A DNA stretch of 64,000 nt from contig JALSQX010000104.1 of the NCBI GenBank assembly GCA_026985075.1, positions 1 to 64,000 on the forward strand, read 5' to 3'. The notes beneath the pieces were generated by a model that saw only the letters and a list, made by a program, of their open reading frames with translations, was not told the DNA's origin and did no database searches. The stretch's first letter is position 1. Each line of letters begins with the position of its first letter. Shown here piece by piece: positions 42,879-50,757 of the stretch. The translations under genes were made by a program, and so were the position numbers. Source of the DNA: Blastocatellia bacterium. Its GTDB lineage: Bacteria > Acidobacteriota > Blastocatellia > HR10 > J050.

Positions 42879-44596
42879 GTATGAGCCGACCTCAACCCTA
42901 TCTCTCCGTGGCCGACATCGAAGCTTTGCCGCCCTGGGCCGGTCAGTTGGTGAAGAAGTACTACGCCGGCGAGGCGAGCCACTTCCTGCTGCACCACAAC
43001 GTCTACGATCTGGTGCCCGCCCGCGGGCAATATGTGGGATTGATGTCCTTCCTTCGCCGGGAGCTGTTGGGAAACAAACACATCGTCATGTACGATCGCA
43101 GCCAGGGCATCACGTTCGGCTCGCCGGACGTCGAGCGCCGTTTCCTGGCTCAGTTGCGCGTGGCCGATCCGCTCATGTCGCGGGAATCGTTGAAGCGGCT
43201 CCCTAAAGACCCCGGGCGGGCGCTGCCGCTCATTGAGCATTATCTCTTCTCCGACGATCAGGTGGCGGTGATCATTCATTTCCTGGAGACGCTCATCCCG
43301 GCGGGCGACATCAGCTATCTCGGAGGCGAGGATCGAAATAATCTGGTGGCGCTCCAGCGATGGATCACCAGCTCGCGGTTATTGAGCACCGATAACATCG
43401 TCATCCTCATCGCCGAATCGCTGGCCGACGTCAATCCGCGGATTCGCGAAAATTCTCGTCTGGCCACGATCGAAATTCCCTATCCCGACGAGGGCGAACG
43501 GCTCGCATTCATTCGTCATTTCAATCGGATGAATCCGGGATTGACCATGGAGATGTCCGAAGAGCAGCTGGCTCAGCTCACTTCGGGGCTCAACTACGTG
43601 CATATCAATGGGCTCATGCGCAGCGCTCAACTGGAACCCCAGGGATTGACGTTCGAATCGGTGCGGTTGAAGAAGAAAGAGATCATCGAATCCGAATGCG
43701 TCGGTCTCATCGAGTTCGTCACGCCGCAATTCGGCCTGGAGAGCGTGGGCGGGTTGACCGAAGCCAAAGCCTTCTTGCGGAGTATCGCCGAGACCATCAG
43801 GGAGGGACGCACCGATGAAGCGCCGATGGGGATTCTCATCAGCGGTCCGGTGGGCACGGGAAAGACCTTTCTGGCCGAATGCTTCGCCAAAGATTGTGGC
43901 CTCAATGTGGTGGAGTTCAAAAACTTCAGGGAGAAGTGGGTCGGTTCGACGGAAGCCAACCTGGAGAAGATCCTCAACATGCTCCGCACGTTGGCGCCGA
44001 TCGTGGTGTTGATCGACGAAGCCGATGCCGCTCTGGGCACGCGTCGCAGCGATGGCGACAGCGGCGTCAGCGCGCGCGTCTTCTCCAAAATCGCCAACGC
44101 CATGGGCGATACCCGCAATCGCGGGCGCATCCTCTGGGTGCTCATGACCTGCCGGCCCGATCTGTTGCCCATCGATTTGAAGCGTCAAGGCCGGTGCGAG
44201 GAACATATCTCGCTCTTCTACCCGCAAACTGAACAGGAGCGGCTGGAGATCACCGAAGCCATGGTGCGCAAGAATCAGATCCGGCATTCGGTGACCGATT
44301 GGTCGCCCATCACGCGCTATCCGATGGACATTTCGGGCGCCGATATCGAATCGATGCTCATTCGCGCGCGCCGGGAGGCGCGCCGCAAAGGGCGCGACAT
44401 CGTCACTCAGGAGGACGTGGAGGAGGTGGCCGCCGAGTTCATCCCCGCGCGCGATGAGCTGGAACTGGAGTACCAGACGCTGGTCGCTGTTCTGGAGGCG
44501 ACCTCGCGGGAAATGATTCCACAGAAATATCGCCACCTTCCGCCCGCCGAGATCAGCCGCCGCGTCGAAGAATTGAAGGTACTGGTGGAGCGATGA
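42875..44596 (+). CDS. AAA+ ATPase of the PspA module (one active, one degenerate AAA domain)
   Basis: A 573-residue ATPase. The C-terminal AAA+ domain has Walker A GPVGTGKT (324-331), Walker B IVVLIDEADAALG (~372-382), sensor VLMTCRPDLLPID, an Arg-rich GRCEEHISLFYP and a small lid (ISGADIESMLIRARREAR). It is of the classic FtsH/katanin-like clade. Residues ~60-220 look like a second AAA domain without a P-loop (VVIIHFLETLIP-like strand, NIVILIAESLADVNPRI, LATIEIPYPDEGERLAFI). The start overlaps the membrane protein stop (ATGA). By analogy with Vps4 acting on ESCRT-III, it may disassemble the PspA-like polymer. Confidence 0.75.
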   Translation: MSMSRPQPYLSVADIEALPPWAGQLVKKYYAGEASHFLLHHNVYDLVPARGQYVGLMSFLRRELLGNKHIVMYDRSQGITFGSPDVERRFLAQLRVADPLMSRESLKRLPKDPGRALPLIEHYLFSDDQVAVIIHFLETLIPAGDISYLGGEDRNNLVALQRWITSSRLLSTDNIVILIAESLADVNPRIRENSRLATIEIPYPDEGERLAFIRHFNRMNPGLTMEMSEEQLAQLTSGLNYVHINGLMRSAQLEPQGLTFESVRLKKKEIIESECVGLIEFVTPQFGLESVGGLTEAKAFLRSIAETIREGRTDEAPMGILISGPVGTGKTFLAECFAKDCGLNVVEFKNFREKWVGSTEANLEKILNMLRTLAPIVVLIDEADAALGTRRSDGDSGVSARVFSKIANAMGDTRNRGRILWVLMTCRPDLLPIDLKRQGRCEEHISLFYPQTEQERLEITEAMVRKNQIRHSVTDWSPITRYPMDISGADIESMLIRARREARRKGRDIVTQEDVEEVAAEFIPARDELELEYQTLVAVLEATSREMIPQKYRHLPPAEISRRVEELKVLVER

Positions 44597-45058
44597 GTTC
44601 AGCGCTCCGTGAATCCGCGCGCCGATTCCGGTCAAAGCGTCGCCTCGAATGAGGACCATTTTCATCCTCGCTCGGGAATGACCGGAGGAGAATGACCCCC
44701 TGAACGGAAGCAGGTTCATCGACATGGTGTGGCACCCTGTAGGTGATCCCCATTCGGCGAGCGCGCCGCTTGCCCTCCCGCGCGTTCATCCCCTATGGCG
44801 GGCTGTGTTGATGAATGATTCGATCAAGACGTGAGCGATCATTCCCTCGGTCACCAACCGGGTGCTCGCCAGCTCGTCATCAAAATCCTCGGCGACGCTT
44901 GCGCTGGCGACGAAATTCAGTAGTCTTAATAAACCACCGTTCGGAGGAGTCGCTTGACCATGGGGTCAAAGCGTGCGGTCGGACGTCGATTGGGCCACTC
45001 CCGAATGTGCTGCTTGAGCCTCGGCGCGCGAGGCGGAACACGATGAGGAGGTGAACCG
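44597..45058. other. Gap without a supported gene
   Basis: 462 bases between the AAA+ gene and the symporter operon. Both strands carry only short Arg/Pro-rich frames. Just before 45059 lies GAGGAGGTGAACC, the ribosome site of the next gene. A stretch near 44820-44910 (minus strand) reads weakly like a protein fragment but has no motif. I see no RNA gene. Confidence 0.4.
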
Positions 45059-45364
45059 GTGAATGATCCGAACAGATTGAAGCGAGCTGTTCCTCGGCCA
45101 GGCGAGGTCGAACTGGTGAGGGAAGAACCTCATCGCCGGCGATGGATCTGGGTCGTTTACCTCGTCCTGTTCGGGGCATCCATCCCCTGGTATCTGCCTC
45201 GAGGGGAAGCGCCGAGGATCTGGCTGGGATTGCCCTACTGGGTCATCCTCTCGCTCCTGGCCACGGTGGGCATCGCCCTGTTCACGGCTTTCGTCGTGCG
45301 GCGATATTGGAGCGAGACATCGCCGTCCTCTGGCGGAGAGAGTGGGGATCGGGAGTCATCATGA
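45059..45364 (+). CDS. Small two-helix membrane protein paired with a symporter
   Basis: A 101-residue protein starting at GTG 45059 behind a strong GAGGAGG ribosome site. Two transmembrane helices are visible (WIWVVYLVLFGASIPWYL and YWVILSLLATVGIALFTAF). The RxxWIxxxxLxxFxxSxPWYxP pattern resembles small DUF997/DUF485-like subunits found next to sodium:solute symporters. Its stop overlaps the symporter start (ATGA), which supports an accessory-subunit role. Confidence 0.65.
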   Translation: MNDPNRLKRAVPRPGEVELVREEPHRRRWIWVVYLVLFGASIPWYLPRGEAPRIWLGLPYWVILSLLATVGIALFTAFVVRRYWSETSPSSGGESGDRESS

Positions 45365-46842
45365 AGACGATGCCGTTCGGTCTGGGAGCGACGCTGTTCG
45401 TCGGCGGCTATCTGCTCGTCATGTTGGTGCTGGGCTATGTGGCGCGGCGGGCGCGACGGAGCGAGTCGTTGAGCGATTTTTATCTGGCGGGGAAGAATCT
45501 GGGTGGATTCGTTCTGTTGCTCACTCTCTATGCCACGCAATATAGCGGGAACGCTCTGCTGGGATATCCGGGAGAGGCCTATCGGTTGGGCTTCGCCTGG
45601 GTCATGAGCGTCGGCTTCATGATGGCCATCGTCGTCGTCTACCTGCTGTTCGCTCCTCGCCTCCATCGTCTCGCCAAGCGATTCGATTACATCACTCCGG
45701 GCGATTGGATCGATCATCGGTTTGGTTCTCCGGCGCTCACCCTGCTGGCCAATGTGCTCCTGGTCATCGCCATCTCTAATTACCTGCTGGCTCAGCTCAT
45801 GGCCATGGGGCATGTGGTGGCCGGACTTTCGGGTCAGGCCATCCCCTATTGGGTTGGCGTCGTGCTCCTCACGCTGGTCATCATCGTCTATGAAACGATG
45901 GGCGGCATGCGGGCGGTGGCCTGGACCGATTGCATTCAGGGATTGATGCTGCTGGTGGGGCTGGTGGGACTGTTGATCGCGGCGGCGCCGGGACCGGAGC
46001 ATCTACGGGCGGCGACCGCCTGGATCATCGCGCATCAACCGGAGAAGGCCATCGTTCCCTCCTGGTCCATTTGTGCCACCTGGTTGAGCACCATCCTGTT
46101 GATCGGCTTCTCCGGATCCGTGTATCCTCAGGCCATCCAGCGCATCTATGCGGCTCGCGACGTTCGGGCGTTGAAGCGCTCGTTGAGTTTGATGGTGTTC
46201 ATGCCGCTGCTGACCATGGTCGTCGTCTACCTGATCGGCATTCTCGCCATTCGGCATTTCGCCGATTTGCGCGGCGTCGCCGCCGACCAGGTCATGCCCA
46301 TGTTGTTGCGCCAATGGGCGGCACAATCGGTCTGGATGTACGCTCTGGCCATTCTCGTATTGACCGGCATCCTGGCCGCTATCATGTCCACGGCCGATTC
46401 GGTGTTGCTCAGCCTGTCATCGATTCTGGCCAAGGATTTCGTGGGCAAGCTGTGGCTGAAACAGGTGCCCGAAGAGCGACTGACGCGGGTGGGGAAGAGA
46501 CTCTCGTGGGCCATTATGGCCATCCTGGTGATGATCGCGCTTGTGCCACGCATCACATTGTGGGGGCTCACCGAATTGAAGATGGAAGTGTTGGCTCAGG
46601 TCTCGCCCGTGTTCGTGCTCGGCGTCATCTGGCCGCGATTGACGGCGCGCGCGGCGTTGGTCGGGATGGTGGCCGGAGCGACGCTGGCCGTGGGATTGAC
46701 GCTCGGGGGATATGGAAAGGTGTGGGGCTTTCATGCCGGACTGCTCGGCTGGGCGTTGAATATGCTGGTATGTGTGGTATGGTCATCCTGGCCTGTGACG
46801 AGCGCCGAGCGAGCGGTGACCCCGGATGCCGAGGTGGGGTGA
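45361..46842 (+). CDS. Sodium:solute symporter (SSS family), first copy
   Basis: A 493-residue transporter with about 13 hydrophobic helices. Marks of the family are ESLSDFYLAGKNLGG, LYATQYSGNALLGYPGEAYR (TM1-2 with unwound Ser/Gly), DYITPGDWIDHRFG, ETMGGMRAVAWTDCIQGLML (the GGMRAVxWTDxxQ signature) and ILAAIMSTADSVLLSLSSI (Na2-site Ser/Thr). It is most like pantothenate/proline-type SSS members; the substrate cannot be read. A frame reaching upstream to 45142 is only read-through of the small partner gene. A second, different SSS gene follows 9 bases later. Confidence 0.87.
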   Translation: MKTMPFGLGATLFVGGYLLVMLVLGYVARRARRSESLSDFYLAGKNLGGFVLLLTLYATQYSGNALLGYPGEAYRLGFAWVMSVGFMMAIVVVYLLFAPRLHRLAKRFDYITPGDWIDHRFGSPALTLLANVLLVIAISNYLLAQLMAMGHVVAGLSGQAIPYWVGVVLLTLVIIVYETMGGMRAVAWTDCIQGLMLLVGLVGLLIAAAPGPEHLRAATAWIIAHQPEKAIVPSWSICATWLSTILLIGFSGSVYPQAIQRIYAARDVRALKRSLSLMVFMPLLTMVVVYLIGILAIRHFADLRGVAADQVMPMLLRQWAAQSVWMYALAILVLTGILAAIMSTADSVLLSLSSILAKDFVGKLWLKQVPEERLTRVGKRLSWAIMAILVMIALVPRITLWGLTELKMEVLAQVSPVFVLGVIWPRLTARAALVGMVAGATLAVGLTLGGYGKVWGFHAGLLGWALNMLVCVVWSSWPVTSAERAVTPDAEVG

Positions 46843-46851
46843 CGACGCGAT

Positions 46852-48513
46852 ATGCACGTCATCGACTGGATCATCATCGTCGTTTATCTAATCGGGCTCA
46901 TCGGTCTCAGTCGATACTTGAGCCGGCGGCAGTTTGATGTCGAGGATTACTATCTGGGAGGCCGCCGCCTGAGTTGGTGGGCCGTAGGACTCTCCACGAT
47001 GGCCACGCAATTGAGCGCCGTGAGCTTCGTCTCGGCGCCCGCTTTTGTCGCCCTCAAGCCGGGAGGCGGATTGATCTGGCTCGGTTATGAGTTTGCCGTC
47101 CCGCTGGCCGTCCTCTTCCTCATGATTGTCTTCCTTCCCGTGTATCACCGCACCCGGGTGATGAGCATCTACGAATATCTGGAAAAGCGATTCGATGCCG
47201 GGACGCGAACGCTGGTCAGTCTCGTGTTCCAGATCAGTCGGGCCATGGCCACGGGCGTGACCATCTTCGCCGTCTCCATCGTCATTTCGGCCACAGTGGG
47301 CATTCCCTTGTGGGTGACGATTCTCATCACCGGCGTCGTCACGCTCATTTACGATGCCTGGGGAGGAATGCGGGCGGTCATCTATAGTGACGTTCTTCAA
47401 ATGATCATTCTCATGGTGGGTATCGTCCTCTGCGGTCTGGAAGCCTATGAGCGGGTCGGTGGGTGGGATCATGTGGTGCAGAGCCTCTCGCCAGAGCGTT
47501 TCCAGACTATCGATTGGGCCGGACACGGGTTCGGAGACGGAAGAGATTTTGGCTTCTGGCCGCTCGCCATCGGCGGATTCTTCCTCTACGCTTCGTATTA
47601 TGGATGCGATCAAAGTCAGATGCAGCGCGAGTTATCCGTGGCTCACGTCGATGACGGGCGTCGCTCGCTCATGTTCAATGGGTTCGTGCGATTTCCGATT
47701 GTGGTGGGATATTGTTTCATGGGATTGTTCATCGGAGCCTTCGCCCTCCGCAGTCGGGAATTCGCCGCCATGATTCCCTCCGAGCACGTCGATTATATGG
47801 TGCCGCTGTTCGTGGTGCACTATTTGCCGGCGGGCGTGACCGGATTCATCCTCATGGCCATCCTGGCCGCCGCCATGTCGTCGCTGGATTCGGCGCTGAA
47901 TTCGCTGAGCGCGGCGACCATGAGCGACCTCTATCAACGCTATATCAATCCCCGAGCCAGCCAACGGGAATACCTGCTGTGGTCGAAGATCATCACGGTC
48001 ATGTGGGGAGTGATATGCGTCGGCTTCGCCTTTGTGGTCGGGCGCATCTCGGGGACGGTCATCGAAATCATCAATAAAGTCGGATCGCTATTCTACGGCC
48101 CGATTCTGGCCACGTTCGTGTTGGGCATGCTCACTCGAACAACGAGTGGAAGGGGCGTGAAGGTGGGGCTGCTCGTCGGAGTGGGCGTGAACTTCGTTCT
48201 CTGGGCCGGATTCCCCGGCATCTCCTGGCTCTGGTGGAACGCCATTGGTTGCCTGGTCACGCTGGGCGTCGGTTACGGGCTCAGCCGTCTCTGGCCGAGT
48301 CGCCGACCACCGGCGAGCACGTTATGGGCACGCGATGAGAGGACCCCCAGGGATGAAGCGCTCGACCGGGCGTCCGGCTCCGAAGACGCCGATGCCCGGC
48401 CTGACTCCCGCGAGGCGGCGTCCGGGCGGGATTGGCGGTGGCGGTATGTCGCTCTCGGCGTCTACTTCTTCCTCATCATCTTCATCGCTCATCTGATCGG
48501 ACAGATCAAATAG
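46852..48513 (+). CDS. Sodium:solute symporter (SSS family), second copy
   Basis: A 553-residue SSS transporter of the SMVT/sodium-iodide-like branch. FDVEDYYLGGRRLSWWAVG, TMATQLSAVSFVSAPAFVAL, RVMSIYEYLEKRF, LIYDAWGGMRAVIYSDVLQM (GGxRAVxxSDxxQ) and ILAAAMSSLDSALNSLSAAT (Na-site) are all present. After TM12 there is a hydrophilic linker (ERTPRDEALDRASGSEDADA) and a final helix (YFFLIIFIAHLIG). It probably shares a transcript with the upstream symporter. The two are paralogous only at family level. A strong hairpin lies about 90 bases after the stop. Confidence 0.87.
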   Translation: MHVIDWIIIVVYLIGLIGLSRYLSRRQFDVEDYYLGGRRLSWWAVGLSTMATQLSAVSFVSAPAFVALKPGGGLIWLGYEFAVPLAVLFLMIVFLPVYHRTRVMSIYEYLEKRFDAGTRTLVSLVFQISRAMATGVTIFAVSIVISATVGIPLWVTILITGVVTLIYDAWGGMRAVIYSDVLQMIILMVGIVLCGLEAYERVGGWDHVVQSLSPERFQTIDWAGHGFGDGRDFGFWPLAIGGFFLYASYYGCDQSQMQRELSVAHVDDGRRSLMFNGFVRFPIVVGYCFMGLFIGAFALRSREFAAMIPSEHVDYMVPLFVVHYLPAGVTGFILMAILAAAMSSLDSALNSLSAATMSDLYQRYINPRASQREYLLWSKIITVMWGVICVGFAFVVGRISGTVIEIINKVGSLFYGPILATFVLGMLTRTTSGRGVKVGLLVGVGVNFVLWAGFPGISWLWWNAIGCLVTLGVGYGLSRLWPSRRPPASTLWARDERTPRDEALDRASGSEDADARPDSREAASGRDWRWRYVALGVYFFLIIFIAHLIGQIK

Positions 48514-48605
48514 AGGAGATCAGACTCCGCTGGCGGCTGAGGCGGGGAAGTTGGGGGCGACGACGGACGAGGCGCGCCTCCGCGGATTGGCGGGGATGAG
48601 GCGTC

Positions 48606-48640
48606 GGCCCCAGGGACGAGCGAGCCGGTTCCCTGGGGCC
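48606..48640 (+). terminator. Strong GC hairpin after the symporter genes
   Basis: GGCCCCAGGGA (48606-48616) and TCCCTGGGGCC (48630-48640) form a perfect 11-bp stem with a 13-base loop. There is no clear T-run after it (TGTGCTCTCGG), so it may be a rho-independent-like pause or an RNA-stabilising 3' stem for the symporter transcript. Confidence 0.5.
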
Positions 48641-48668
48641 TGTGCTCTCGGCTCATGTATGACATCTT

Positions 48669-48720
48669 TCGAAAATAGAAAGTGGCGCAAGCTGCCAGCT
48701 TGCGCCACACTTATTTTCGA
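48669..48720. repeat. Nested palindrome (MITE/REP-like)
   Basis: The outer arms TCGAAAATA (48669-48677) and TATTTTCGA (48712-48720) enclose a perfect inner stem GTGGCGCAAGCTG (48682-48694) / CAGCTTGCGCCAC (48696-48708) with a single-base loop. On RNA it would be a near-continuous cruciform-like hairpin. With AT-rich ends and a GC-rich core it looks like a dispersed palindromic repeat rather than a simple terminator. Confidence 0.75.
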
Positions 48721-48749
48721 GAGTGATCGATAAGCCTGAAAGCCCGGCC

Positions 48750-48780
48750 TTGACAAAGAGAGAGGTGCACTCTAGAGTGC
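48750..48780 (+). promoter_or_regulatory. Promoter with overlapping palindromic operator
   Basis: TTGACA (48750-48755) and TAGAGT (48773-48778) are separated by exactly 17 bases. The perfect 14-base palindrome GCACTCTAGAGTGC (48767-48780) covers the -10 element, and imperfect GAGAGG/CCTCTC arms extend it. The layout is that of a repressed sigma-70 promoter for the small gene at 48811. No repressor gene is adjacent apart from the TetR gene 1.1 kb away, whose own operator differs. Confidence 0.65.
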
Positions 48781-48810
48781 CCCTCTCAGGACTCGTTGAG
48801 AGAAATAGTT

Positions 48811-49095
48811 ATGGCGACATTCGAAGACATAGTTGCAAGAATTCGCCGAACCCAGCTCCCAGAAGACCTTGTGGAGCCGGTGGCTCGGGACTACGTCGAG
48901 AAATTCGGTTCAGTGAAGGATGTGCTGCTATACTTCGAGTGGCTGGAGTTGGACAAGCAGATCGATCCTGATGATTTTGAGAAGCGAGAGGCATTGGTCC
49001 AGCGCTATGTGAAAAGGGCGAAGGGTTGGGCGCTGAAGTCAATCCTGAATGACATGCTCGGTGATGTCCGTATTGGCCCCTCACCAAGGGACTGA
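48811..49095 (+). CDS. Small protein, related to the one at 49483
   Basis: A 94-residue acidic/helical protein starting MATFEDIVARIRRTQLPEDL. It shares a motif with the 86-residue protein 390 bases downstream: GSVKDVLLYFEWLEL here against SSEDALLYLEWTDL there, preceded in both by a helix (VARDYVEKF / AAENFINDF) and followed by a charged helix. Start 48811 is used; an in-frame ATG at 48796 is closer to the promoter. It has its own promoter and palindromic operator. No known domain; function unknown. Confidence 0.6.
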   Translation: MATFEDIVARIRRTQLPEDLVEPVARDYVEKFGSVKDVLLYFEWLELDKQIDPDDFEKREALVQRYVKRAKGWALKSILNDMLGDVRIGPSPRD

Positions 49096-49274
49096 TTTGA
49101 CGCGAGGCAGGAGAAACTCATCGGCGAGCGGGGCCAGGGGGAGTTAGCAGTGAGATCTGAGATTTCCCGGTTGTTCTTAAGTCGGCAAAGGGAGAGCTAT
49201 GCTCTATTTGCGCGGGACTCGTTATGTTGCTGTATTTCTCAATGTGAGACAATTGGGAAGAACGTGGGCGGAGT

Positions 49275-49454
49275 ATGACGATGAGTCAAATCCGAAAACC
49301 AAAGGTCAGGGTAAGCTGTATAACGGATGATGGTGCAGAGCACATTATGCCAGATGGAGACGTGATCTGCTCAGTATGTCGGCGACCTTATAACGACTGT
49401 GGACATGAGATGGGGAAGAGATGTAATGACGACCTGTTAACCAGTATGAGATAA
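49275..49454 (+). CDS. Possible small Cys-rich (zinc-ribbon-like) protein
   Basis: A 59-codon frame between the two related small genes: MTMSQIRKPKVRVSCITDDG, then VICSVCRRPYNDCGHEMGKRC. Five Cys and a His lie in a CxxC...C.H...C layout that could bind zinc. An alternative ATG is at 49281. No good ribosome site is visible, and a competing 43-codon frame from 49199 overlaps it. Plausible but unproven. Confidence 0.35.
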   Translation: MTMSQIRKPKVRVSCITDDGAEHIMPDGDVICSVCRRPYNDCGHEMGKRCNDDLLTSMR

Positions 49455-49482
49455 TGGGCGGTAAGAGCTATAATTTTAGAGG

Positions 49483-49743
49483 ATGGAAAGAGTCATGGGC
49501 AAAGAGAAACTCATCAGAGAATTAATCCGTCGGGGGTATGGGGCGGAATTCGCCCCCGATGCGGCGGAGAATTTTATTAACGACTTCGAATCTTCCGAAG
49601 ACGCCTTGCTCTACCTGGAGTGGACTGATCTCCCTCCAGAAGAGCGAGAGAATTTCCTCAAAGAGGAGGTTCCGCGAAGAGCCAAAAATCCTGAACTTCT
49701 CCGCCTTCGTATTATGATGAATGCGCCCGATGTTGTTCCCTAG
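49483..49743 (+). CDS. Small protein, related to the one at 48811
   Basis: An 86-residue acidic protein (possible later start MGKEKLIRELIRRGYGAEF at 49495). It contains FESSEDALLYLEWTDLPPEE, clearly related to the DVLLYFEWLEL segment of the protein at 48811, followed by a charged helix (LKEEVPRRAKNPELLRL). GGATGGAAAGAG precedes the internal ATG. Together the two look like an old tandem duplication of a one-domain family that I cannot name. Function unknown. Confidence 0.6.
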   Translation: MERVMGKEKLIRELIRRGYGAEFAPDAAENFINDFESSEDALLYLEWTDLPPEERENFLKEEVPRRAKNPELLRLRIMMNAPDVVP

Positions 49744-49841
49744 AAACGCTGCTTGATCTCTCTTCTCACTGCATCCTCCGCACGGATTGTGTAACACCGT
49801 CGCTCCCGGTGATCATCAACCGGTGGATTTCTTTCCCTCTC

Positions 49842-49875
49842 TTGACAAATCGCACGAAAGATTGTAAGTACTTAC
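49842..49875 (+). promoter_or_regulatory. Promoter and palindromic operator of the tetR-efflux operon
   Basis: TTGACA (49842-49847) is followed after 17 bases by TAAGTA (49865-49870). The perfect palindrome GTAAGTACTTAC (49864-49875), extended by ACTTACTTACTT repeats, covers the -10. Tandem TTAC/GTAA half-sites are typical of TetR-family operators controlling RND pumps, so autorepression by the downstream regulator is the natural reading. Confidence 0.7.
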
Positions 49876-49900
49876 TTACTTTGTGGAAAGGAGAATCGTC

Positions 49901-50554
49901 ATGGCGGTAACTCGAGCGGGCCTCAAGGCCAGGCCCAAGAAGCAACGTCGGATGAGCGGCCAGGAGCGGCGGCGGCAGATTGTGCGGGCTGCCATGGATC
50001 TCTTCGCTCGTAAAGGATTCAAAGGCACGACGACCAAAGAGATCGCCCTGGCGGCGGGCGTCAATGAGGCGATGATCTTTCGCCATTTTCCCACCAAAGG
50101 CGACCTTTACGCGGCCATCATCGATTACAAGATGGATCAGTGCTGCGAGTGGATCTCGCGCGTGCACGAGGAAGCCGCCCGGCGCAAGGATGATCGCACC
50201 ATGTTCCTGGAGCTCGCTCGTGGCATCCTGGCGTTTCATGAGCAGGATGGCACGTTTATGCGTCTCTTGCTCTATAGCGCCCTGGAGGGCCACGAGCTGA
50301 ATCGCATGTTCTTTGAGACCCAGGTGGTCGAGCACTTCGAGTTCCTGGCCGATTACATCGCTCAGCGAGTCCGCGATGGTGCTTTTCGACCGGTGAATCC
50401 GCGGGTGGCGGCCCGAGCTTTCCTGGGCATGATCACGCATCACGCCCAGGTGCGCGAATTGTTCGATCCTCAAGGTCGGTTGCTCAATGTAGACAGCGAT
50501 GCCGCTGCCGCCGAGTTGGTGGATATCTTTCTGGCCGGTGTCGCCCGACGATGA
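49901..50554 (+). CDS. TetR/AcrR-family transcriptional repressor
   Basis: A 217-residue regulator. The N-terminal HTH reads RRRQIVRAAMDLFARKGFKG, then TTTKEIALAAGVNEAMIFRH and FPTKGDLYAAIIDYK, the standard TetR arrangement. The remaining ~140 residues form the helical ligand-binding/dimer domain (LELARGILAFHEQDGTFMRL, VAARAFLGMITHHAQVREL). ATG 49901 follows AAAGGAGA at good spacing; a GTG at 49883 is also in frame. It is transcribed ahead of TolC, HlyD and RND genes and has a palindrome over its own promoter, so it most likely represses itself and the pump until a substrate binds. Confidence 0.88.
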   Translation: MAVTRAGLKARPKKQRRMSGQERRRQIVRAAMDLFARKGFKGTTTKEIALAAGVNEAMIFRHFPTKGDLYAAIIDYKMDQCCEWISRVHEEAARRKDDRTMFLELARGILAFHEQDGTFMRLLLYSALEGHELNRMFFETQVVEHFEFLADYIAQRVRDGAFRPVNPRVAARAFLGMITHHAQVRELFDPQGRLLNVDSDAAAAELVDIFLAGVARR

Positions 50555-50757
50555 ATTCCAGACCGTCACCCGGTCAGCGCGAGAGGATGAGGGGACGATA
50601 TGATCATTCCATCAGGACATGGGTCGAACGTGAGATTTGCCCGGCCCGTCCGGAGCCGCTTTTCGGTGACCCTCTGCGGGGCGACGCCGGGGGGAAGGAC
50701 GTCTCTTTCTGAGGGGTTCGGAATCGCTCGTTCGGCCGTGAAGGAGGGTATGTGGTT

